Below the pieces are notes generated by a model, which searched no databases, was not told where the DNA came from, and saw only the letters and a program-made list of their open reading frames with translations. A DNA stretch of 64,000 nt. Origin: Marinobacter lipolyticus. Lineage in GTDB: Bacteria > Pseudomonadota > Gammaproteobacteria > Pseudomonadales > Oleiphilaceae. A program made the translations under genes and the position numbers. Location of the stretch: contig NZ_QTKT01000009.1 in NCBI RefSeq assembly GCF_018424605.1, forward strand, positions 62,001-126,000, in the 5' to 3' direction. Of this stretch, positions 7,455 through 16,726 are shown in pieces. How positions within the stretch are numbered: position 1 is the stretch's first letter; every line of letters begins with the position of its first letter.

Positions 7455-9515
7455 TTAGCCGGTTCGCAGCGCAGCCTCTTTCAGCTCGGCGATATCATCC
7501 CGCAGACGGGCCGCGGTCTCAAAATCCAGTTCCGACGCGGCCTTGTACATCTCATCCTCCAGCCGCGCCACTTCCTTGAGTACCTCCTGCGGTGACTTGT
7601 TGCCGGTTCGTGCACGGTATTGCTCGGCTTCCTCCGCCGCTTTCTGGCCCGGCCGCTCAGCCTTGCGTCGGCCCCGACCGCCACCACCGGCGCCTTCCAT
7701 GATATCGGCAATCTTCTTGTTCAGCCCCTGGGGCGTGATGCCCTGCTCCAGGTTGTGGGCTTCCTGTTTGCTGCGGCGGCGTTCAGTTTCGTCGATGGCC
7801 TTCTGCATCGACCCGGTTATGCGGTCGCCATACAGGATTGCCTTGCCATGGATGTTGCGGGCGGCACGGCCAATGGTCTGAATCAGCGACCGTTCGGACC
7901 GCAGGAAGCCTTCCTTGTCGGCATCGAGTATCGCCACCAACGAGACTTCCGGCATATCCAGCCCTTCCCGCAACAGGTTGATACCGACCAGCACGTCAAA
8001 CTCACCCTTACGCAGATCACGAATGATCTCCACCCGCTCCACCGTATCAATGTCCGAATGCAGATAGCGGACGCGAATGTCGTGTTCCATCAGGAAGTCG
8101 GTCAGATCCTCCGCCATGCGCTTGGTCAGGGTGGTGACCAGTACCCGTTCGCTGACGGCAGTGCGCGCGCGGATTTCCGACAGCAGATCGTCCACCTGGG
8201 TCGAGGCGGGGCGCACTTCGATTTCCGGGTCCAGCAGCCCCGTCGGGCGGACCACCTGTTCAACCACCTGCCCGGCGTGCTCGGCCTCGTAGTTTCCGGG
8301 CGTGGCAGAAACAAAAATCATCTGGGGCGCAATGCGCTCCCATTCGTCAAACCGCATGGGCCGGTTGTCCAGAGCCGAGGGCAGCCGGAAGCCATACTCC
8401 ACCAGGGTTTCCTTGCGGGAACGGTCACCTTTGTACATGGCACCGATCTGGGGAATGGTGACGTGGGATTCGTCCACCACCAACAGCGCATTGGGGGGAA
8501 GATAGTCGAACAGGGTCGGCGGCGCTTCGCCAGGCCGCCGCCCCGAGAGGTAACGGGAGTAGTTCTCGATACCGTTGCAGTAGCCCAGCTCCAGCATCAT
8601 TTCGATGTCATAGCGCGTACGCTCTTCCAGACGTTGCGCTTCCACCAGGCGGTTGTTGTCCCGCAGTTGCTGCAACCGCCCGTCCAGCTCCACCTTGATG
8701 TGTTCGACCGCGTCCAGCACCGTTTGCCGTGGTGTCACATAATGAGACTTGGGATAGATCGTCACCCGTGGCACCCGCCGCAGCACCTCGCCGGTGAGCG
8801 GGTCAAAATAGCTCAGGTTCTCCACCTCGTCGTCAAACAGCTCGATGCGGATCGCTTCTTTTTCGGATTCCGCCGGGAACACGTCGATCACATCACCGCG
8901 CACGCGGTAATTGGCCCGATGAAATTCAATGTCGTTGCGGGTGTACTGCAATTCCGCCAGGCGCCGCAGGATATAACGCTGATCAATCTGATCGCCGCGA
9001 TCCAGATGCAGCATCATCTTCAGGTAGGACTGCGGATCGCCGAGACCGTAAATGGACGACACCGTCGCCACGATGATGGCGTCGGGGCGCTCCAGCAGTG
9101 CCTTGGTGGCGGAAAGCCGCATCTGCTCGATGTGCTCGTTGATGGACGCGTCTTTTTCAATGAACGTATCCGACGACGGCACATAGGCTTCCGGCTGATA
9201 ATAGTCGTAGTAGGAAACGAAGTACTCGACCGCGTTGTCCGGGAAGAACTCCCGGAACTCGCCGTACAGCTGTGCCGCCAGAGTCTTGTTGTGCGCCATG
9301 ATGATGGTGGGACGCTGCACCTGCTGGATCACATTGGCGACAGTGAACGTTTTGCCGGAGCCGGTCACCCCGAGCAGGGTCTGATGGGCAAGCCCGGACT
9401 GGATACCATCCACCAGGCCCTCAATCGCCTTGGGCTGGTCACCCGCCGGCTGGAATGGGGAATCGACCTTGAACGCACCGTCTTTCATCAGCGCGCCGGT
9501 TTCTGAAGTAGCCAT
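7455..9515 (-). CDS. uvrB: UvrABC excinuclease subunit B
   Basis: 686 aa, usual family length (about 670). UvrB is the damage-verifying helicase-like subunit of nucleotide excision repair: it is loaded by UvrA and then recruits UvrC. Walker A is GVTGSGKTF near residue 50; the beta-hairpin region [12 protein letters not shown] follows; DESH is in the helicase core; the C-terminal UVR domain ([23 protein letters not shown]) binds UvrC. The start is either ATG 9515 (GGAGG 13 nt upstream) or the ATG nine codons later. No canonical LexA box is visible in front of it. Its 3' end faces the GNAT/peptidase gene with only 4 bp between stop codons and no terminator. Confidence 0.97.
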   Translation of the reverse strand: MATSETGALMKDGAFKVDSPFQPAGDQPKAIEGLVDGIQSGLAHQTLLGVTGSGKTFTVANVIQQVQRPTIIMAHNKTLAAQLYGEFREFFPDNAVEYFVSYYDYYQPEAYVPSSDTFIEKDASINEHIEQMRLSATKALLERPDAIIVATVSSIYGLGDPQSYLKMMLHLDRGDQIDQRYILRRLAELQYTRNDIEFHRANYRVRGDVIDVFPAESEKEAIRIELFDDEVENLSYFDPLTGEVLRRVPRVTIYPKSHYVTPRQTVLDAVEHIKVELDGRLQQLRDNNRLVEAQRLEERTRYDIEMMLELGYCNGIENYSRYLSGRRPGEAPPTLFDYLPPNALLVVDESHVTIPQIGAMYKGDRSRKETLVEYGFRLPSALDNRPMRFDEWERIAPQMIFVSATPGNYEAEHAGQVVEQVVRPTGLLDPEIEVRPASTQVDDLLSEIRARTAVSERVLVTTLTKRMAEDLTDFLMEHDIRVRYLHSDIDTVERVEIIRDLRKGEFDVLVGINLLREGLDMPEVSLVAILDADKEGFLRSERSLIQTIGRAARNIHGKAILYGDRITGSMQKAIDETERRRSKQEAHNLEQGITPQGLNKKIADIMEGAGGGGRGRRKAERPGQKAAEEAEQYRARTGNKSPQEVLKEVARLEDEMYKAASELDFETAARLRDDIAELKEAALRTG

Positions 9516-9698
9516 AAGCGGCGGACAACCTCCGGTGAAGGGTTCAGAATTTCAATCATTGCAGTTTACAGAGAAATTTATCGTTACGCTGGCTTCATGG
9601 TACCATCACTGCGATCAACGACCGCCGGCGGACCTTCCGGAACAACGGGATGCCGGCGTGTCGGAGCCCTATCAGACGCAGCTTTAAGGAGCGCAAGT

Positions 9699-10883
9699 TT
9701 GGACCTTCAACTTTCCAGCCGAGTACAGGCAATCAAGCCCTCTCCCACCCTCGCTGTTACCAATAAAGCAGCCGAACTGCGCGCTGCAGGCCAGGACATT
9801 ATCGGCCTCGGTGCCGGCGAGCCGGACTTCGATACCCCAGAGCACATCAAGAAGGCAGCTATTGAAGCCATCAATAACGGCCAGACCAAATACACTGCGG
9901 TGGATGGTACGCCCGCTCTGAAAAAGGCGACCATTGCGAAGTTCAAACGGGACAACGGCCTGGAATACGAAGCCAACCAGATTCTGGTAAGCAGTGGTGG
10001 CAAACAGAGCTTTTTCAACCTCGCACTTGCCACTCTGAACGCGGGTGACGAAGCCATTATTCCAGCACCCTACTGGGTGTCGTACCCGGACATGGTGCTG
10101 GTGGCCGAGGGTAAGCCGGTGATTATCGAAACCAGCGCCGACACCCGGTTCAAGATTACCCCGGAGCAGCTGGAAAGCGCCATCACCGAGCGCACGCGCC
10201 TGTTCGTCATCAACAGCCCGTCCAATCCCAGCGGCATGGCTTATACCCTTGAAGAGCTGCAGGCGATTGGTGAAGTGCTGAAGAAGCACCCGAACATCAT
10301 GATCGCCACCGACGACATGTACGAGCCGATCCTGTGGACCGGCAAGCCGTTCTGCAACATCCTGAATGCGACGCCGGAGCTGTACGATCGCACGTTTGTT
10401 CTCAATGGTGTGTCCAAGGCCTATTCCATGACTGGCTGGCGCATCGGCTACGCCGCTGGCCCGGCGAAGATTATCGGCGCCATGAAGAAGATTCAGTCCC
10501 AGAGCACCTCCAACCCGGCCTCGATTTCCCAGGCTGCTGCCCAGGCCGCCCTGGATGGCTCACAGGAGTGCGTGGGTGAAATGGTCAAGGCGTTCAAGGA
10601 ACGCCACGACTGGCTGGTGGACGCCCTTAATAAGCTGCCCGGCGTGGAGTGCCTGAACGGCGACGGAACCTTCTATGTGTTCCCAAGCTTCCAGGGCGCC
10701 ATTGACGCGGATGCCAGTGTCAGCACTGACGTGGAGTTCGCGGAGAAGCTGCTCACCGAAGCCGGCGTGGCTCTGGTTCCGGGCTCTGCGTTTGGCTCGC
10801 CCGGTCACATGCGCCTGAGCTTTGCAACCAGCATGGATAACCTGAAAAAGGCCATTGAGCGGTTGCAGAAAGCCCTCGGCTAA
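9699..10883 (+). CDS. Aspartate-type aminotransferase (PLP, class I)
   Basis: 394 aa, subgroup Ib aspartate/prephenate-type aminotransferase. It exchanges an amino group between aspartate (possibly also aromatic or prephenate substrates) and a 2-oxoacid. GLGAGEPDFDTP is at 36-47 and NSPSNPSG at 172-179. PLP-binding K240 lies in NGVSKAYSMTGWRIGY, with the cofactor-phosphate arginine just after. The frame runs back to an ATG at 9597, but homology begins at the TTG at 9699, which has AAGGAG (9686-9691) 7 nt upstream, so a TTG start is called. The tRNA-Asn gene follows 70 bp later with its own promoter. Confidence 0.93.
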   Translation: MDLQLSSRVQAIKPSPTLAVTNKAAELRAAGQDIIGLGAGEPDFDTPEHIKKAAIEAINNGQTKYTAVDGTPALKKATIAKFKRDNGLEYEANQILVSSGGKQSFFNLALATLNAGDEAIIPAPYWVSYPDMVLVAEGKPVIIETSADTRFKITPEQLESAITERTRLFVINSPSNPSGMAYTLEELQAIGEVLKKHPNIMIATDDMYEPILWTGKPFCNILNATPELYDRTFVLNGVSKAYSMTGWRIGYAAGPAKIIGAMKKIQSQSTSNPASISQAAAQAALDGSQECVGEMVKAFKERHDWLVDALNKLPGVECLNGDGTFYVFPSFQGAIDADASVSTDVEFAEKLLTEAGVALVPGSAFGSPGHMRLSFATSMDNLKKAIERLQKALG

Positions 10884-10900
10884 AAAGTTTTTGCCAGGGG

Positions 10901-10929
10901 TTGACGGGGCGGTATAGCCACCTTAATAT
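10901..10929 (+). promoter_or_regulatory. Sigma-70 promoter of tRNA-Asn
   Basis: TTGACG (10901-10906), exactly 17 bp, then TAATAT (10924-10929), 24 bp before the tRNA 5' end. A GC-rich CGCGCC follows the -10, resembling the GC-rich discriminator of stringently controlled stable-RNA promoters. Confidence 0.75.
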
Positions 10930-10953
10930 ACGCGCCTCGTCACATGACGACGT

Positions 10954-11029
10954 TCCCCGATAGCTCAGTTGGTAGAGCAACGGACTGTTAATCCGTTTGT
11001 CGCTGGTTCGAGCCCAGCTCGGGGAGCCA
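10954..11029 (+). tRNA. tRNA-Asn (GTT)
   Basis: 76-nt cloverleaf including an encoded CCA. Acceptor stem TCCCCGA/TCGGGGA, D arm AGCTCAGTTGGTAGAGC, anticodon loop CTGTTAA with anticodon GTT, and T arm GGTTCGAGCCC. It has its own promoter and a strong terminator. No duplicated 3' end or integrase is found nearby, so it is not occupied by an integrated island. Confidence 0.98.
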
Positions 11030-11037
11030 CTATTCTG

Positions 11038-11072
11038 AAAGCCCGCTAATTCTCTGAGTTAGCGGGCTTTTT
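11038..11072 (+). terminator. Rho-independent terminator of tRNA-Asn
   Basis: Perfect 12-bp stem AAAGCCCGCTAA / TTAGCGGGCTTT with a 9-nt loop and a TTTTT tail, starting 9 nt after the tRNA. Confidence 0.92.
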
Positions 11073-11161
11073 CGTTCTTGGCCTTTATGGTTTTTATTCC
11101 TGCCTGGATTGGTGATCGCTGTTTTGGCTCTGCCCTAGCCTGCTTGGGTTGGTGCAAAGGT

Positions 11162-11263
11162 TTGATGGGGCCTTTCTCCCAAAAACCGCTACGAGCACAT
11201 CCATGTGCGCTTCTTTCGGGCCATCCTTGGCCCTCAAAATTTTTGGGAGAAAGGCCCCATCAA
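11162..11263 (-). repeat. Long hairpin repeat, copy 1 (core with two ANGGA loops on the minus strand)
   Basis: 24-bp perfect inverted repeat (11162-11185 with 11240-11263) enclosing a 54-nt core (11186-11239). The inner ten bases of the arms (CTCCCAAAAA / TTTTTGGGAG) are shared with copy 2; the outer fourteen are not. On the minus strand the core folds into GGGCC-AAGGAT-GGCCC (11218-11233) and GCAC-ATGGAT-GTGC (11195-11208). Both hexaloops are A-N-GGA-T, and the GGA triplets are spaced 24 nt apart. The core is 45/54 identical to copy 2 in opposite orientation. Short open frames run through it but have no start signals or recognisable homology, so I do not call them genes. Confidence 0.88.
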
Positions 11264-11297
11264 CCCCATTAAGCTTCAGAGGTATAGTCCAGATAGT

Positions 11298-11333
11298 CGT
11301 AGGTTGGGTGAGAGAAGCGTAATCCGACCTACG
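11298..11333. repeat. REP-like palindrome
   Basis: 36-nt imperfect palindrome starting CGTAGGTTGG and ending CCGACCTACG. It gives a 12-bp stem with two wobble pairs and an inner region containing GAAGCG. This resembles the short extragenic palindromes of the TAGGTTGGGT...GAAGCG type found in many proteobacteria. It lies midway between the two long hairpin repeats. Confidence 0.7.
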
Positions 11334-11360
11334 TTGGTGACTATTGCAGCATTGCCAAAA

Positions 11361-11470
11361 TGGTGTGGCTGGAACCGCCTCCCAAAAATTTCGGAGGCCA
11401 TGGATGGCCGGAGAGAAGCGCACACGGACGTGCTTGTAGCGGTTTTTGGGAGGCGGTTCCAGCCACACCA
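11361..11470 (+). repeat. Long hairpin repeat, copy 2 (core with two ANGGA loops on the plus strand)
   Basis: 28-bp perfect inverted repeat (11361-11388 with 11443-11470) around a 54-nt core (11389-11442), the same core length as copy 1. Plus-strand sub-hairpins are GGCC-ATGGAT-GGCC (11396-11409) and GCAC-ACGGAC-GTGC (11420-11433), again with A-N-GGA-Y hexaloops and GGA triplets 24 nt apart. It begins the spacer just beyond the pyrF stop (38 bp away) and could serve as a 3'-end structure for that transcript, although no T run follows on the minus strand. Confidence 0.88.
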
Positions 11471-11507
11471 CCCCGCCAAGCATAAAGGCTAGGGTCGAAC
11501 TAGATTA

Positions 11508-12230
11508 CTAGGCACCAAAGTCAGCCGCCAAGATCTCAGAGTGAATAGCCTCCAAAGCCGCCAGAGGATCAGAGGCCTGGGTAATCGGCCGCCCGATAAC
11601 CAGGTAGTCGGATCCAGCCTTGAGGGCGTCCGTAGGAGTCATGATGCGCTGCTGGTCGCCTTTGTCGGCAGTGAGGGGGCGGATTCCCGGGGTGATCAGT
11701 TTGAAGTCGGTGCCCTGCTCCGCTTTCAGTTTCGGAGCTTCCTGTGCGGAGCAGACGACGCCGTCGAGACCGCAGTTTCTGGTCAAGGTGGCCAGACGGG
11801 AAACGTGAGCTTCCGGGCTGTCCTGAATGCCGATACCGGCAAGATCAGCCGCCGACATGCTGGTCAGCACGGTCACGGCAATCAGCAGCGGACGGTCTTC
11901 ACCGAAGGCTTCGAGACGTTCACGACAGGCAACCATCATGTTCTCGCCGCCTGAGGCGTGCACGTTCACCATCCATACGCCAAGATCTGCGGCGGCCGCG
12001 ACAGCAGCCGATGTGGTGTTCGGGATATCGTGGAACTTCAGATCCAGGAACACATCGAAACCACGATCCTGAAGACCACGCACCAACGCCGGACCGGAAC
12101 GGGTGAACAGCTCCTTGCCGACCTTCAGGCGGCACTTCGACGGGTCGAGCTGATCGACCAGCGCCAGCGCCGGGGTTTCTGAAGGGAAATCGAGGGCAAC
12201 GATGATTTTCGGATCGGTGTTGGTTTGCAC
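11508..12230 (-). CDS. pyrF: Orotidine 5'-phosphate decarboxylase
   Basis: 240 aa, normal length. Converts OMP to UMP, the last step of UMP synthesis. IIVALDFPS is the N-terminal strand, [11 protein letters not shown] the catalytic KxxD-type loop, and GIRP near residue 196 the phosphate-binding loop. The start appears to be GTG at 12230, preceded by CAGGA at a suitable distance. It is the last gene of the lapA-lapB-pyrF run, 33 bp after lapB, and probably co-transcribed. The repeat-rich spacer follows downstream. Confidence 0.96.
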   Translation of the reverse strand: MQTNTDPKIIVALDFPSETPALALVDQLDPSKCRLKVGKELFTRSGPALVRGLQDRGFDVFLDLKFHDIPNTTSAAVAAAADLGVWMVNVHASGGENMMVACRERLEAFGEDRPLLIAVTVLTSMSAADLAGIGIQDSPEAHVSRLATLTRNCGLDGVVCSAQEAPKLKAEQGTDFKLITPGIRPLTADKGDQQRIMTPTDALKAGSDYLVIGRPITQASDPLAALEAIHSEILAADFGA

Positions 12231-12263
12231 AGTCAGGTCCTGCAGGTAATCGAATCGAAAGGA

Positions 12264-13433
12264 TTATTCAGCTTCCACACCCTGTATCGGGCGAACGGTT
12301 TCCCATTGCTTACAACTGGGGCAGAGCCAGTGTAACTGCCTGCCGGAAAAGCCGCAGCTGACACAGCGATAGACCGGCCGGTTAACAAGGATCAGGTGGC
12401 CAATGCGGCTAACCAGTCGGCCCTCGTCGGTGCTCATGCCTTTTTCGTAGCCGGCCATTTCCACCAACCGCAGCAGGCCGCGAACACTCGGACGCACTTC
12501 CAGCTCCAGCCGCAGCAATTCAATAGCCGCCGGCCGGCCCGACGCTCGCTCAACCGACTCCACCAGCGCCAGTAGCAAGCTGGTGCTCGGCCAGGTTTCA
12601 TACAGTTTGCGGAGTTTCTTGACCAGCCTGCCGATGTCTCCGTGCTCATGCTCCAGCTTCATCAGCCGGTCCACCGCTTCCGAGCCAAATTCGGGGTTCT
12701 GGTCAAATACCTTGAGACTCTGGCTGGCCGCCTCTTTGAAATTGCCATGCCGGATCTGCAACTTCATCAGGATGAACGTCGCCCGCACACAGGAGCGATC
12801 GTAGTCCAACGCTTCCTTCGCCAGCTTCTGCGCCCCCCAGCGCTCGTCCTTCTTGAAGGCTTCGTCGGCGAGCTCGCAGGTTATGTAGGCCAGCATTTTC
12901 TGGACCGCTGGATCGGCCTGTCCATTGGTCAGTGTCCGCGCCACCTGGGCGGCCTTGCCCCACTCTTTTTCCTGTTGATACAGCTCGATCAACTGCAACG
13001 CGCACTTGCGCCCGTAGTCTCGATCGCCCATCAACTCATGTAACAGTGCTTCCGCCCGATCCAGCAAGCCGGCGTTCTGGTAGTCCAGCGCCAGCTCATA
13101 GGTAACCTGGGGTGAGAATCGCGGGGGCAGCTCCGGGCGTGCCAGCAGGTTCTGGTGAATCAGTATCGCGCGATCGGTTTCACCTTTGAGGCGGAAATGG
13201 GCGCCAATGGAAAGGTGCAGGCTGACGGTGTCACGATTAACGGCCAGAGATTGGACAAAGTTCTCCACGGCCTGGTCGGAATAATTGGTAAACAGGAACT
13301 GCAGGCGATCTCTCACCGACTCTTCATCGGCAATGACTTTTTTCGAGCGCCGCGAGGAGCCTCCGAGACGCCCGGCAAACCAACCGGCGGCAACAGCCAC
13401 GGTCAGAAGCAGCCACTGAAACACGATTTCCAT
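12264..13433 (-). CDS. lapB: LPS assembly protein LapB (YciM)
   Basis: 389 aa. An inner-membrane anchored, cytoplasmic-facing TPR protein that with LapA and FtsH controls LpxC turnover and so LPS synthesis. The N-terminal membrane helix covers residues 1-20 (EIVFQWLLLTVAVAAGWFAG). TPR repeats follow over roughly 65-335. The C-terminal rubredoxin-like metal knuckle has cysteines at 357, 360, 371 and 374. All are as in the E. coli protein (389 aa). Its ATG overlaps the lapA TAA by one base (TAATG), indicating translational coupling. Confidence 0.95.
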   Translation of the reverse strand: MEIVFQWLLLTVAVAAGWFAGRLGGSSRRSKKVIADEESVRDRLQFLFTNYSDQAVENFVQSLAVNRDTVSLHLSIGAHFRLKGETDRAILIHQNLLARPELPPRFSPQVTYELALDYQNAGLLDRAEALLHELMGDRDYGRKCALQLIELYQQEKEWGKAAQVARTLTNGQADPAVQKMLAYITCELADEAFKKDERWGAQKLAKEALDYDRSCVRATFILMKLQIRHGNFKEAASQSLKVFDQNPEFGSEAVDRLMKLEHEHGDIGRLVKKLRKLYETWPSTSLLLALVESVERASGRPAAIELLRLELEVRPSVRGLLRLVEMAGYEKGMSTDEGRLVSRIGHLILVNRPVYRCVSCGFSGRQLHWLCPSCKQWETVRPIQGVEAE

Positions 13434-13735
13434 TAAAGCGTCCGGTCGTTCTCGGCCCTGGATTTCTCCAATGCCTGCTCGGTGCGAGCAAGTTGTTTCT
13501 GCAGGTTTCGACGTGAGACGGTAGCCCGGAAGGTTGCCAGCATGGTGATAACGACACCCACCAGGGCTCCGAGTACAAAAGCCATAATGATCCAGACAGC
13601 CACACCATGGGGCTGAGTCTCATACACCAGGAAGTTGAGAGATACCGCCATCTGGTTGTTGAGAGAAAAAACCAGCGCCACCAGGACGAGCAACAAAACC
13701 AACAGAATAATCAGAATTTTCTGCAACCCTGCCAT
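13433..13735 (-). CDS. lapA: LapA domain protein (DUF1049)
   Basis: 100 aa membrane protein with two hydrophobic helices (about 7-27 and 45-67) and a C-terminal basic, coiled-coil-like tail (RNLQKQLARTEQALEKSRAE). Partner of LapB in regulating LpxC stability. The conserved NN motif (SLNNQMAVSLNF) follows helix 1 as in the family. It lies between ihfB and lapB with a 61-bp gap after ihfB. Confidence 0.9.
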   Translation of the reverse strand: MAGLQKILIILLVLLLVLVALVFSLNNQMAVSLNFLVYETQPHGVAVWIIMAFVLGALVGVVITMLATFRATVSRRNLQKQLARTEQALEKSRAENDRTL

Positions 13736-13796
13736 TGCCGTAGTGCTCCTCCAGAGATTCGGTGATCCCGAACAGTGTCATTCCAATAGACTGCGG

Positions 13797-14093
13797 TCAG
13801 AAGCCTTTTTTCAGGCTGTCGTTCACCTGTTCGCGCAATTCCTTGCCTGGCTTGAAATGCGGTACGAACTTGGCTGGCAGCTGAACCGCCTCGCCGGTTT
13901 TGGGGTTCCGGCCCGTTCTTGCCGCACGATGGTGCAGGGAAAAGCTGCCGAAACCACGGATCTCGATCCGTTGTCCATTAGACAGGGACTGAGACATATG
14001 CTCAATGATAGTTTTTACAGCCAGTTCCACATCTTTCACGGAAAGCTGCGTCTGTTTGGACGCAATCAGCTCAACCAGTTCAGACTTCGTCAT
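13797..14093 (-). CDS. ihfB: Integration host factor subunit beta
   Basis: 98 aa DNA-bending protein, dimerising with IhfA. It opens [14 protein letters not shown], followed by the dimer core and the signature [26 protein letters not shown] with the intercalating-proline arm region. Two in-frame ATGs exist. The second (14093) is chosen because GAGGG lies 9 nt before it, whereas it directly abuts the first (14102). Located immediately downstream of rpsA, as in E. coli and pseudomonads, but separated from it by a terminator. Confidence 0.96.
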   Translation of the reverse strand: MTKSELVELIASKQTQLSVKDVELAVKTIIEHMSQSLSNGQRIEIRGFGSFSLHHRAARTGRNPKTGEAVQLPAKFVPHFKPGKELREQVNDSLKKGF

Positions 14094-14181
14094 GAGGCTC
14101 ATCCCTCTTATTTATTATCGGACAGCCGGTTTCCAGCTCCATGACCCTAGTTTAGCCAAACCAGAAAAAAACACAAAAAAA

Positions 14182-14200
14182 ACGGGCTCTTAGAGCCCGT
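14182..14200 (-). terminator. Rho-independent terminator after rpsA
   Basis: ACGGGCTC/GAGCCCGT stem with a 3-nt loop, flanked by long A runs on the left and T runs on the right, so it can act on both strands. On the minus strand it ends the rpsA message; ihfB would then use read-through or its own promoter. Confidence 0.85.
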
Positions 14201-14223
14201 TTTTTTCGTACCAACCGGAAAAC

Positions 14224-15915
14224 TTATTCCTTGTTGGCGTTTTGCTGCTGCATCTGCTCCTTGATGAGATCACCGATGGTGGTCGCACCAGAAGATTCTG
14301 CAGTCTTGCCACGAACAGTTTCGATCGCCTGCTTGTCGTCTTCAACGTCCTTGGACTTCACGGACAGGTTGATAACACGATTCTTGCGATCGATGCTGAT
14401 GATCTTGGCTTCAACTTCTTCGCCTTCCTTAAGCGCGTTACGTGCATCTTCAACACGGTCACGGCTGATTTCAGAGGCTTTCAGAACAGCTTCAACTTCA
14501 TCGTTCAGAGCGATGGTGGCGGCCTTGGCGTCAACGGCGGAAACAGTGCCCTTGACGATGGAGCCCTTGTCGTTCAGCTGTACAAACTCGGCGAAGGGAT
14601 CGCTTTCCAGCTGCTTGATACCGAGGGAGATACGCTCACGCTCCGGATCAACAGACAGGATAACGGTTTCAACTTCGTCGCCCTTCTTGTACTCGCGAAC
14701 GGCTTCTTCGCCAGTCTCGTTCCAGCTGATGTCAGACAGGTGAACCAGACCGTCGATGCCGCCATCCAGACCGATGAAGATACCAAAGTCAGTGATTGAC
14801 TTGATCTTACCGGAGATGCGGTCACCCTTGTTGAAGTTGCTGGAGAAATCTTCCCACGGGTTGGACACGCACTGCTTGATGCCCAGGGAGATCCGACGAC
14901 GCTCTTCGTCGATATCCAGAATCATCACGCCCACTTCGTCGCCTACCTGGACAACCTTGGACGGATGGATGTTCTTGTTGGTCCAATCCATTTCGGAGAC
15001 GTGAACCAGACCTTCAACACCTTCTTCCAGCTCGGCAAAGCAGCCGTAGTCGGTCAGGTTGGTTACACGTGCGGTAACCTTGCTGCCTTCCGGATAACGA
15101 CCCTTGATATCGACCCAGGGATCTTCGCCCAGCTGCTTCAGGCCCAGAGATACGCGGTTACGCTCGCGGTCAAACTTGAGGACCTTCACATTGATTTCGT
15201 CGCCCACATTCACGATTTCGCTCGGATGCTTGATGCGCTTCCAGGCCATGTCGGTGATGTGCAGCAGGCCGTCAACACCGCCCAGATCTACGAACGCGCC
15301 GTAGTCGGTCAGGTTCTTGACGATACCTTTGATTTCCAGACCTTCGGTCAGGGTTTCCAGCAGAGCTTCACGCTCGGCACTGTTTTCAGCTTCCAGAACG
15401 GCGCGGCGGGAAACAACCACGTTGTTACGCTTCTGGTCGAGCTTGATGACCTTGAATTCCAGCTCTTTGTTCTCCAGGTGCGCGGTGTCGCGAACCGGAC
15501 GAACGTCTACCAGAGAGCCCGGCAGGAAGGCACGGATGCCAGCCAGATCGACGGTGAAACCACCCTTGACCTTGCCGTTGATAATGCCCTTGACCACTTC
15601 TTCCGCTTCGAAGGACTTCTCGAGTACCTTCCAGGCTTCAGCGCGCTTGGCCTTCTCTCGGGACAGACGGGTTTCGCCGAAACCGTCTTCAACAGCATCG
15701 AGAGCTACATCGACAACGTCGCCAATAGCAACTTCCAACTCGCCTTTTTCGTTCAGGAACTGGGAGGCGGGGATAACGCCTTCGGACTTCAGCCCGGCGT
15801 TAACGGTGACCCAGTCGTTGTCGACGTCAACTACGGTTCCCTGGACAATGGAACCCGGTTGCATGTCAATTTCTTTCAGGCTTTCTTCAAAAAGATCCGC
15901 AAAGCTCTCGCTCAT
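14224..15915 (-). CDS. rpsA: 30S ribosomal protein S1
   Basis: 563 aa with six S1/OB-fold repeats, normal for gammaproteobacteria (E. coli 557). S1 binds mRNA leaders and is needed for initiation on structured messages. Start [17 protein letters not shown] at ATG 15915; the frame extends 40 codons upstream but only this start gives the conserved N-terminus. Repeats are recognisable by [39 protein letters not shown] and [20 protein letters not shown]. It is preceded by a 130-bp leader after cmk, the position where E. coli S1 autoregulates. Confidence 0.98.
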   Translation of the reverse strand: MSESFADLFEESLKEIDMQPGSIVQGTVVDVDNDWVTVNAGLKSEGVIPASQFLNEKGELEVAIGDVVDVALDAVEDGFGETRLSREKAKRAEAWKVLEKSFEAEEVVKGIINGKVKGGFTVDLAGIRAFLPGSLVDVRPVRDTAHLENKELEFKVIKLDQKRNNVVVSRRAVLEAENSAEREALLETLTEGLEIKGIVKNLTDYGAFVDLGGVDGLLHITDMAWKRIKHPSEIVNVGDEINVKVLKFDRERNRVSLGLKQLGEDPWVDIKGRYPEGSKVTARVTNLTDYGCFAELEEGVEGLVHVSEMDWTNKNIHPSKVVQVGDEVGVMILDIDEERRRISLGIKQCVSNPWEDFSSNFNKGDRISGKIKSITDFGIFIGLDGGIDGLVHLSDISWNETGEEAVREYKKGDEVETVILSVDPERERISLGIKQLESDPFAEFVQLNDKGSIVKGTVSAVDAKAATIALNDEVEAVLKASEISRDRVEDARNALKEGEEVEAKIISIDRKNRVINLSVKSKDVEDDKQAIETVRGKTAESSGATTIGDLIKEQMQQQNANKE

Positions 15916-16045
15916 TATGTGTCCTATATGATCAACGCAAGTGTGCTCCGTGTTACCAGCAACACGGTCTGTTAGTAGTGTCCGGAAGCAGCCTGTGGCT
16001 GGCAGATAACGCTGCATCCGGCATTCCAACGACAAAAAGGTGTAG

Positions 16046-16726
16046 TCAGGCCTGACCTGCTGCGGCCATACACCTGTCTAACACCTCTTCTATGCTCAAA
16101 CCCGTAGAATCAATGACTTGCGCATCATCTGCTGGCTTGAGCGGGGCTGCAGAACGGTTCATATCCCGCTCATCGCGAACCCGTATCTCTTCCAAAAGGA
16201 CATCAATGTTAACATCGACCCCGGCGTCCTTCAACTGGCTGTAGCGTCGGCGGGCCCGCTCTTCGGCACTGGCGGTGAGAAAAATCTTCACCGGAGCATC
16301 CGGGAACACAACGGTCCCCATATCCCGGCCATCAGCAACCAGCCCCGGCGCCTGCCGGAAATCCCGCTGGCGCTGGAGCAGCGCATCGCGGACCGGCTGC
16401 ATAACGGCAACCCGTGAGGCGTTGTCCCCGGTAGCTTCGGTGCGGATATCCCCGGTGACATCCTCACCGGAAAGTATAACCCGCACCGGCTCACCGGGCG
16501 CGGTTGGCTCGAACGCCACGTCAAGATTGGCAGCCACCGCGACCAGGCCGGCTTCATCGTCCAGGGACACGCCCTGCCGGGTTGCGGCGAGTGCGGTCAG
16601 GCGATAGAGCGCACCGCTGTCCAGCAGATGCCAGCCAAGCCGTCTGGCCAGCATCTGGGTGATCGTGCCCTTACCGGAACCGCCGGGGCCGTCAACGGTG
16701 ATCACTGGCGCCATAACGGAGGACAT
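16046..16726 (-). CDS. cmk: Cytidylate kinase
   Basis: 226 aa. Phosphorylates CMP and dCMP using ATP. P-loop GPGGSGKGT at about residues 12-20, the CMP-binding insert ([14 protein letters not shown]), and the lid region with [16 protein letters not shown]. The ATG at 16726 overlaps the tyrA/aroA TGA by one base (TGATG), so translation is probably coupled; an in-frame GTG one codon earlier is less likely. Sits between the aromatic genes and rpsA, the conserved order. Confidence 0.96.
   Translation of the reverse strand: MSSVMAPVITVDGPGGSGKGTITQMLARRLGWHLLDSGALYRLTALAATRQGVSLDDEAGLVAVAANLDVAFEPTAPGEPVRVILSGEDVTGDIRTEATGDNASRVAVMQPVRDALLQRQRDFRQAPGLVADGRDMGTVVFPDAPVKIFLTASAEERARRRYSQLKDAGVDVNIDVLLEEIRVRDERDMNRSAAPLKPADDAQVIDSTGLSIEEVLDRCMAAAGQA

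Noticed and set aside
7620..9506. 628-codon open frame antisense to uvrB
   Set aside because: Same cause: high-GC coding strand leaves long antisense frames. uvrB is unambiguous.
9516..9600. Search for a LexA box in front of uvrB
   Set aside because: CTGTAAACTG is present on the minus strand but lacks the ACAG half at the right spacing, so no SOS box is called.
11094..11483. Open frames of 64-129 codons across the hairpin repeats
   Set aside because: They consist of the inverted repeats themselves, have no start signals, and occur in several frames and both strands, so they are by-products of the repeat.
11030..11507. Integrated island or insertion sequence next to tRNA-Asn
   Set aside because: No integrase, no duplicated tRNA 3' end and no transposase; the spacer holds only short repeats.
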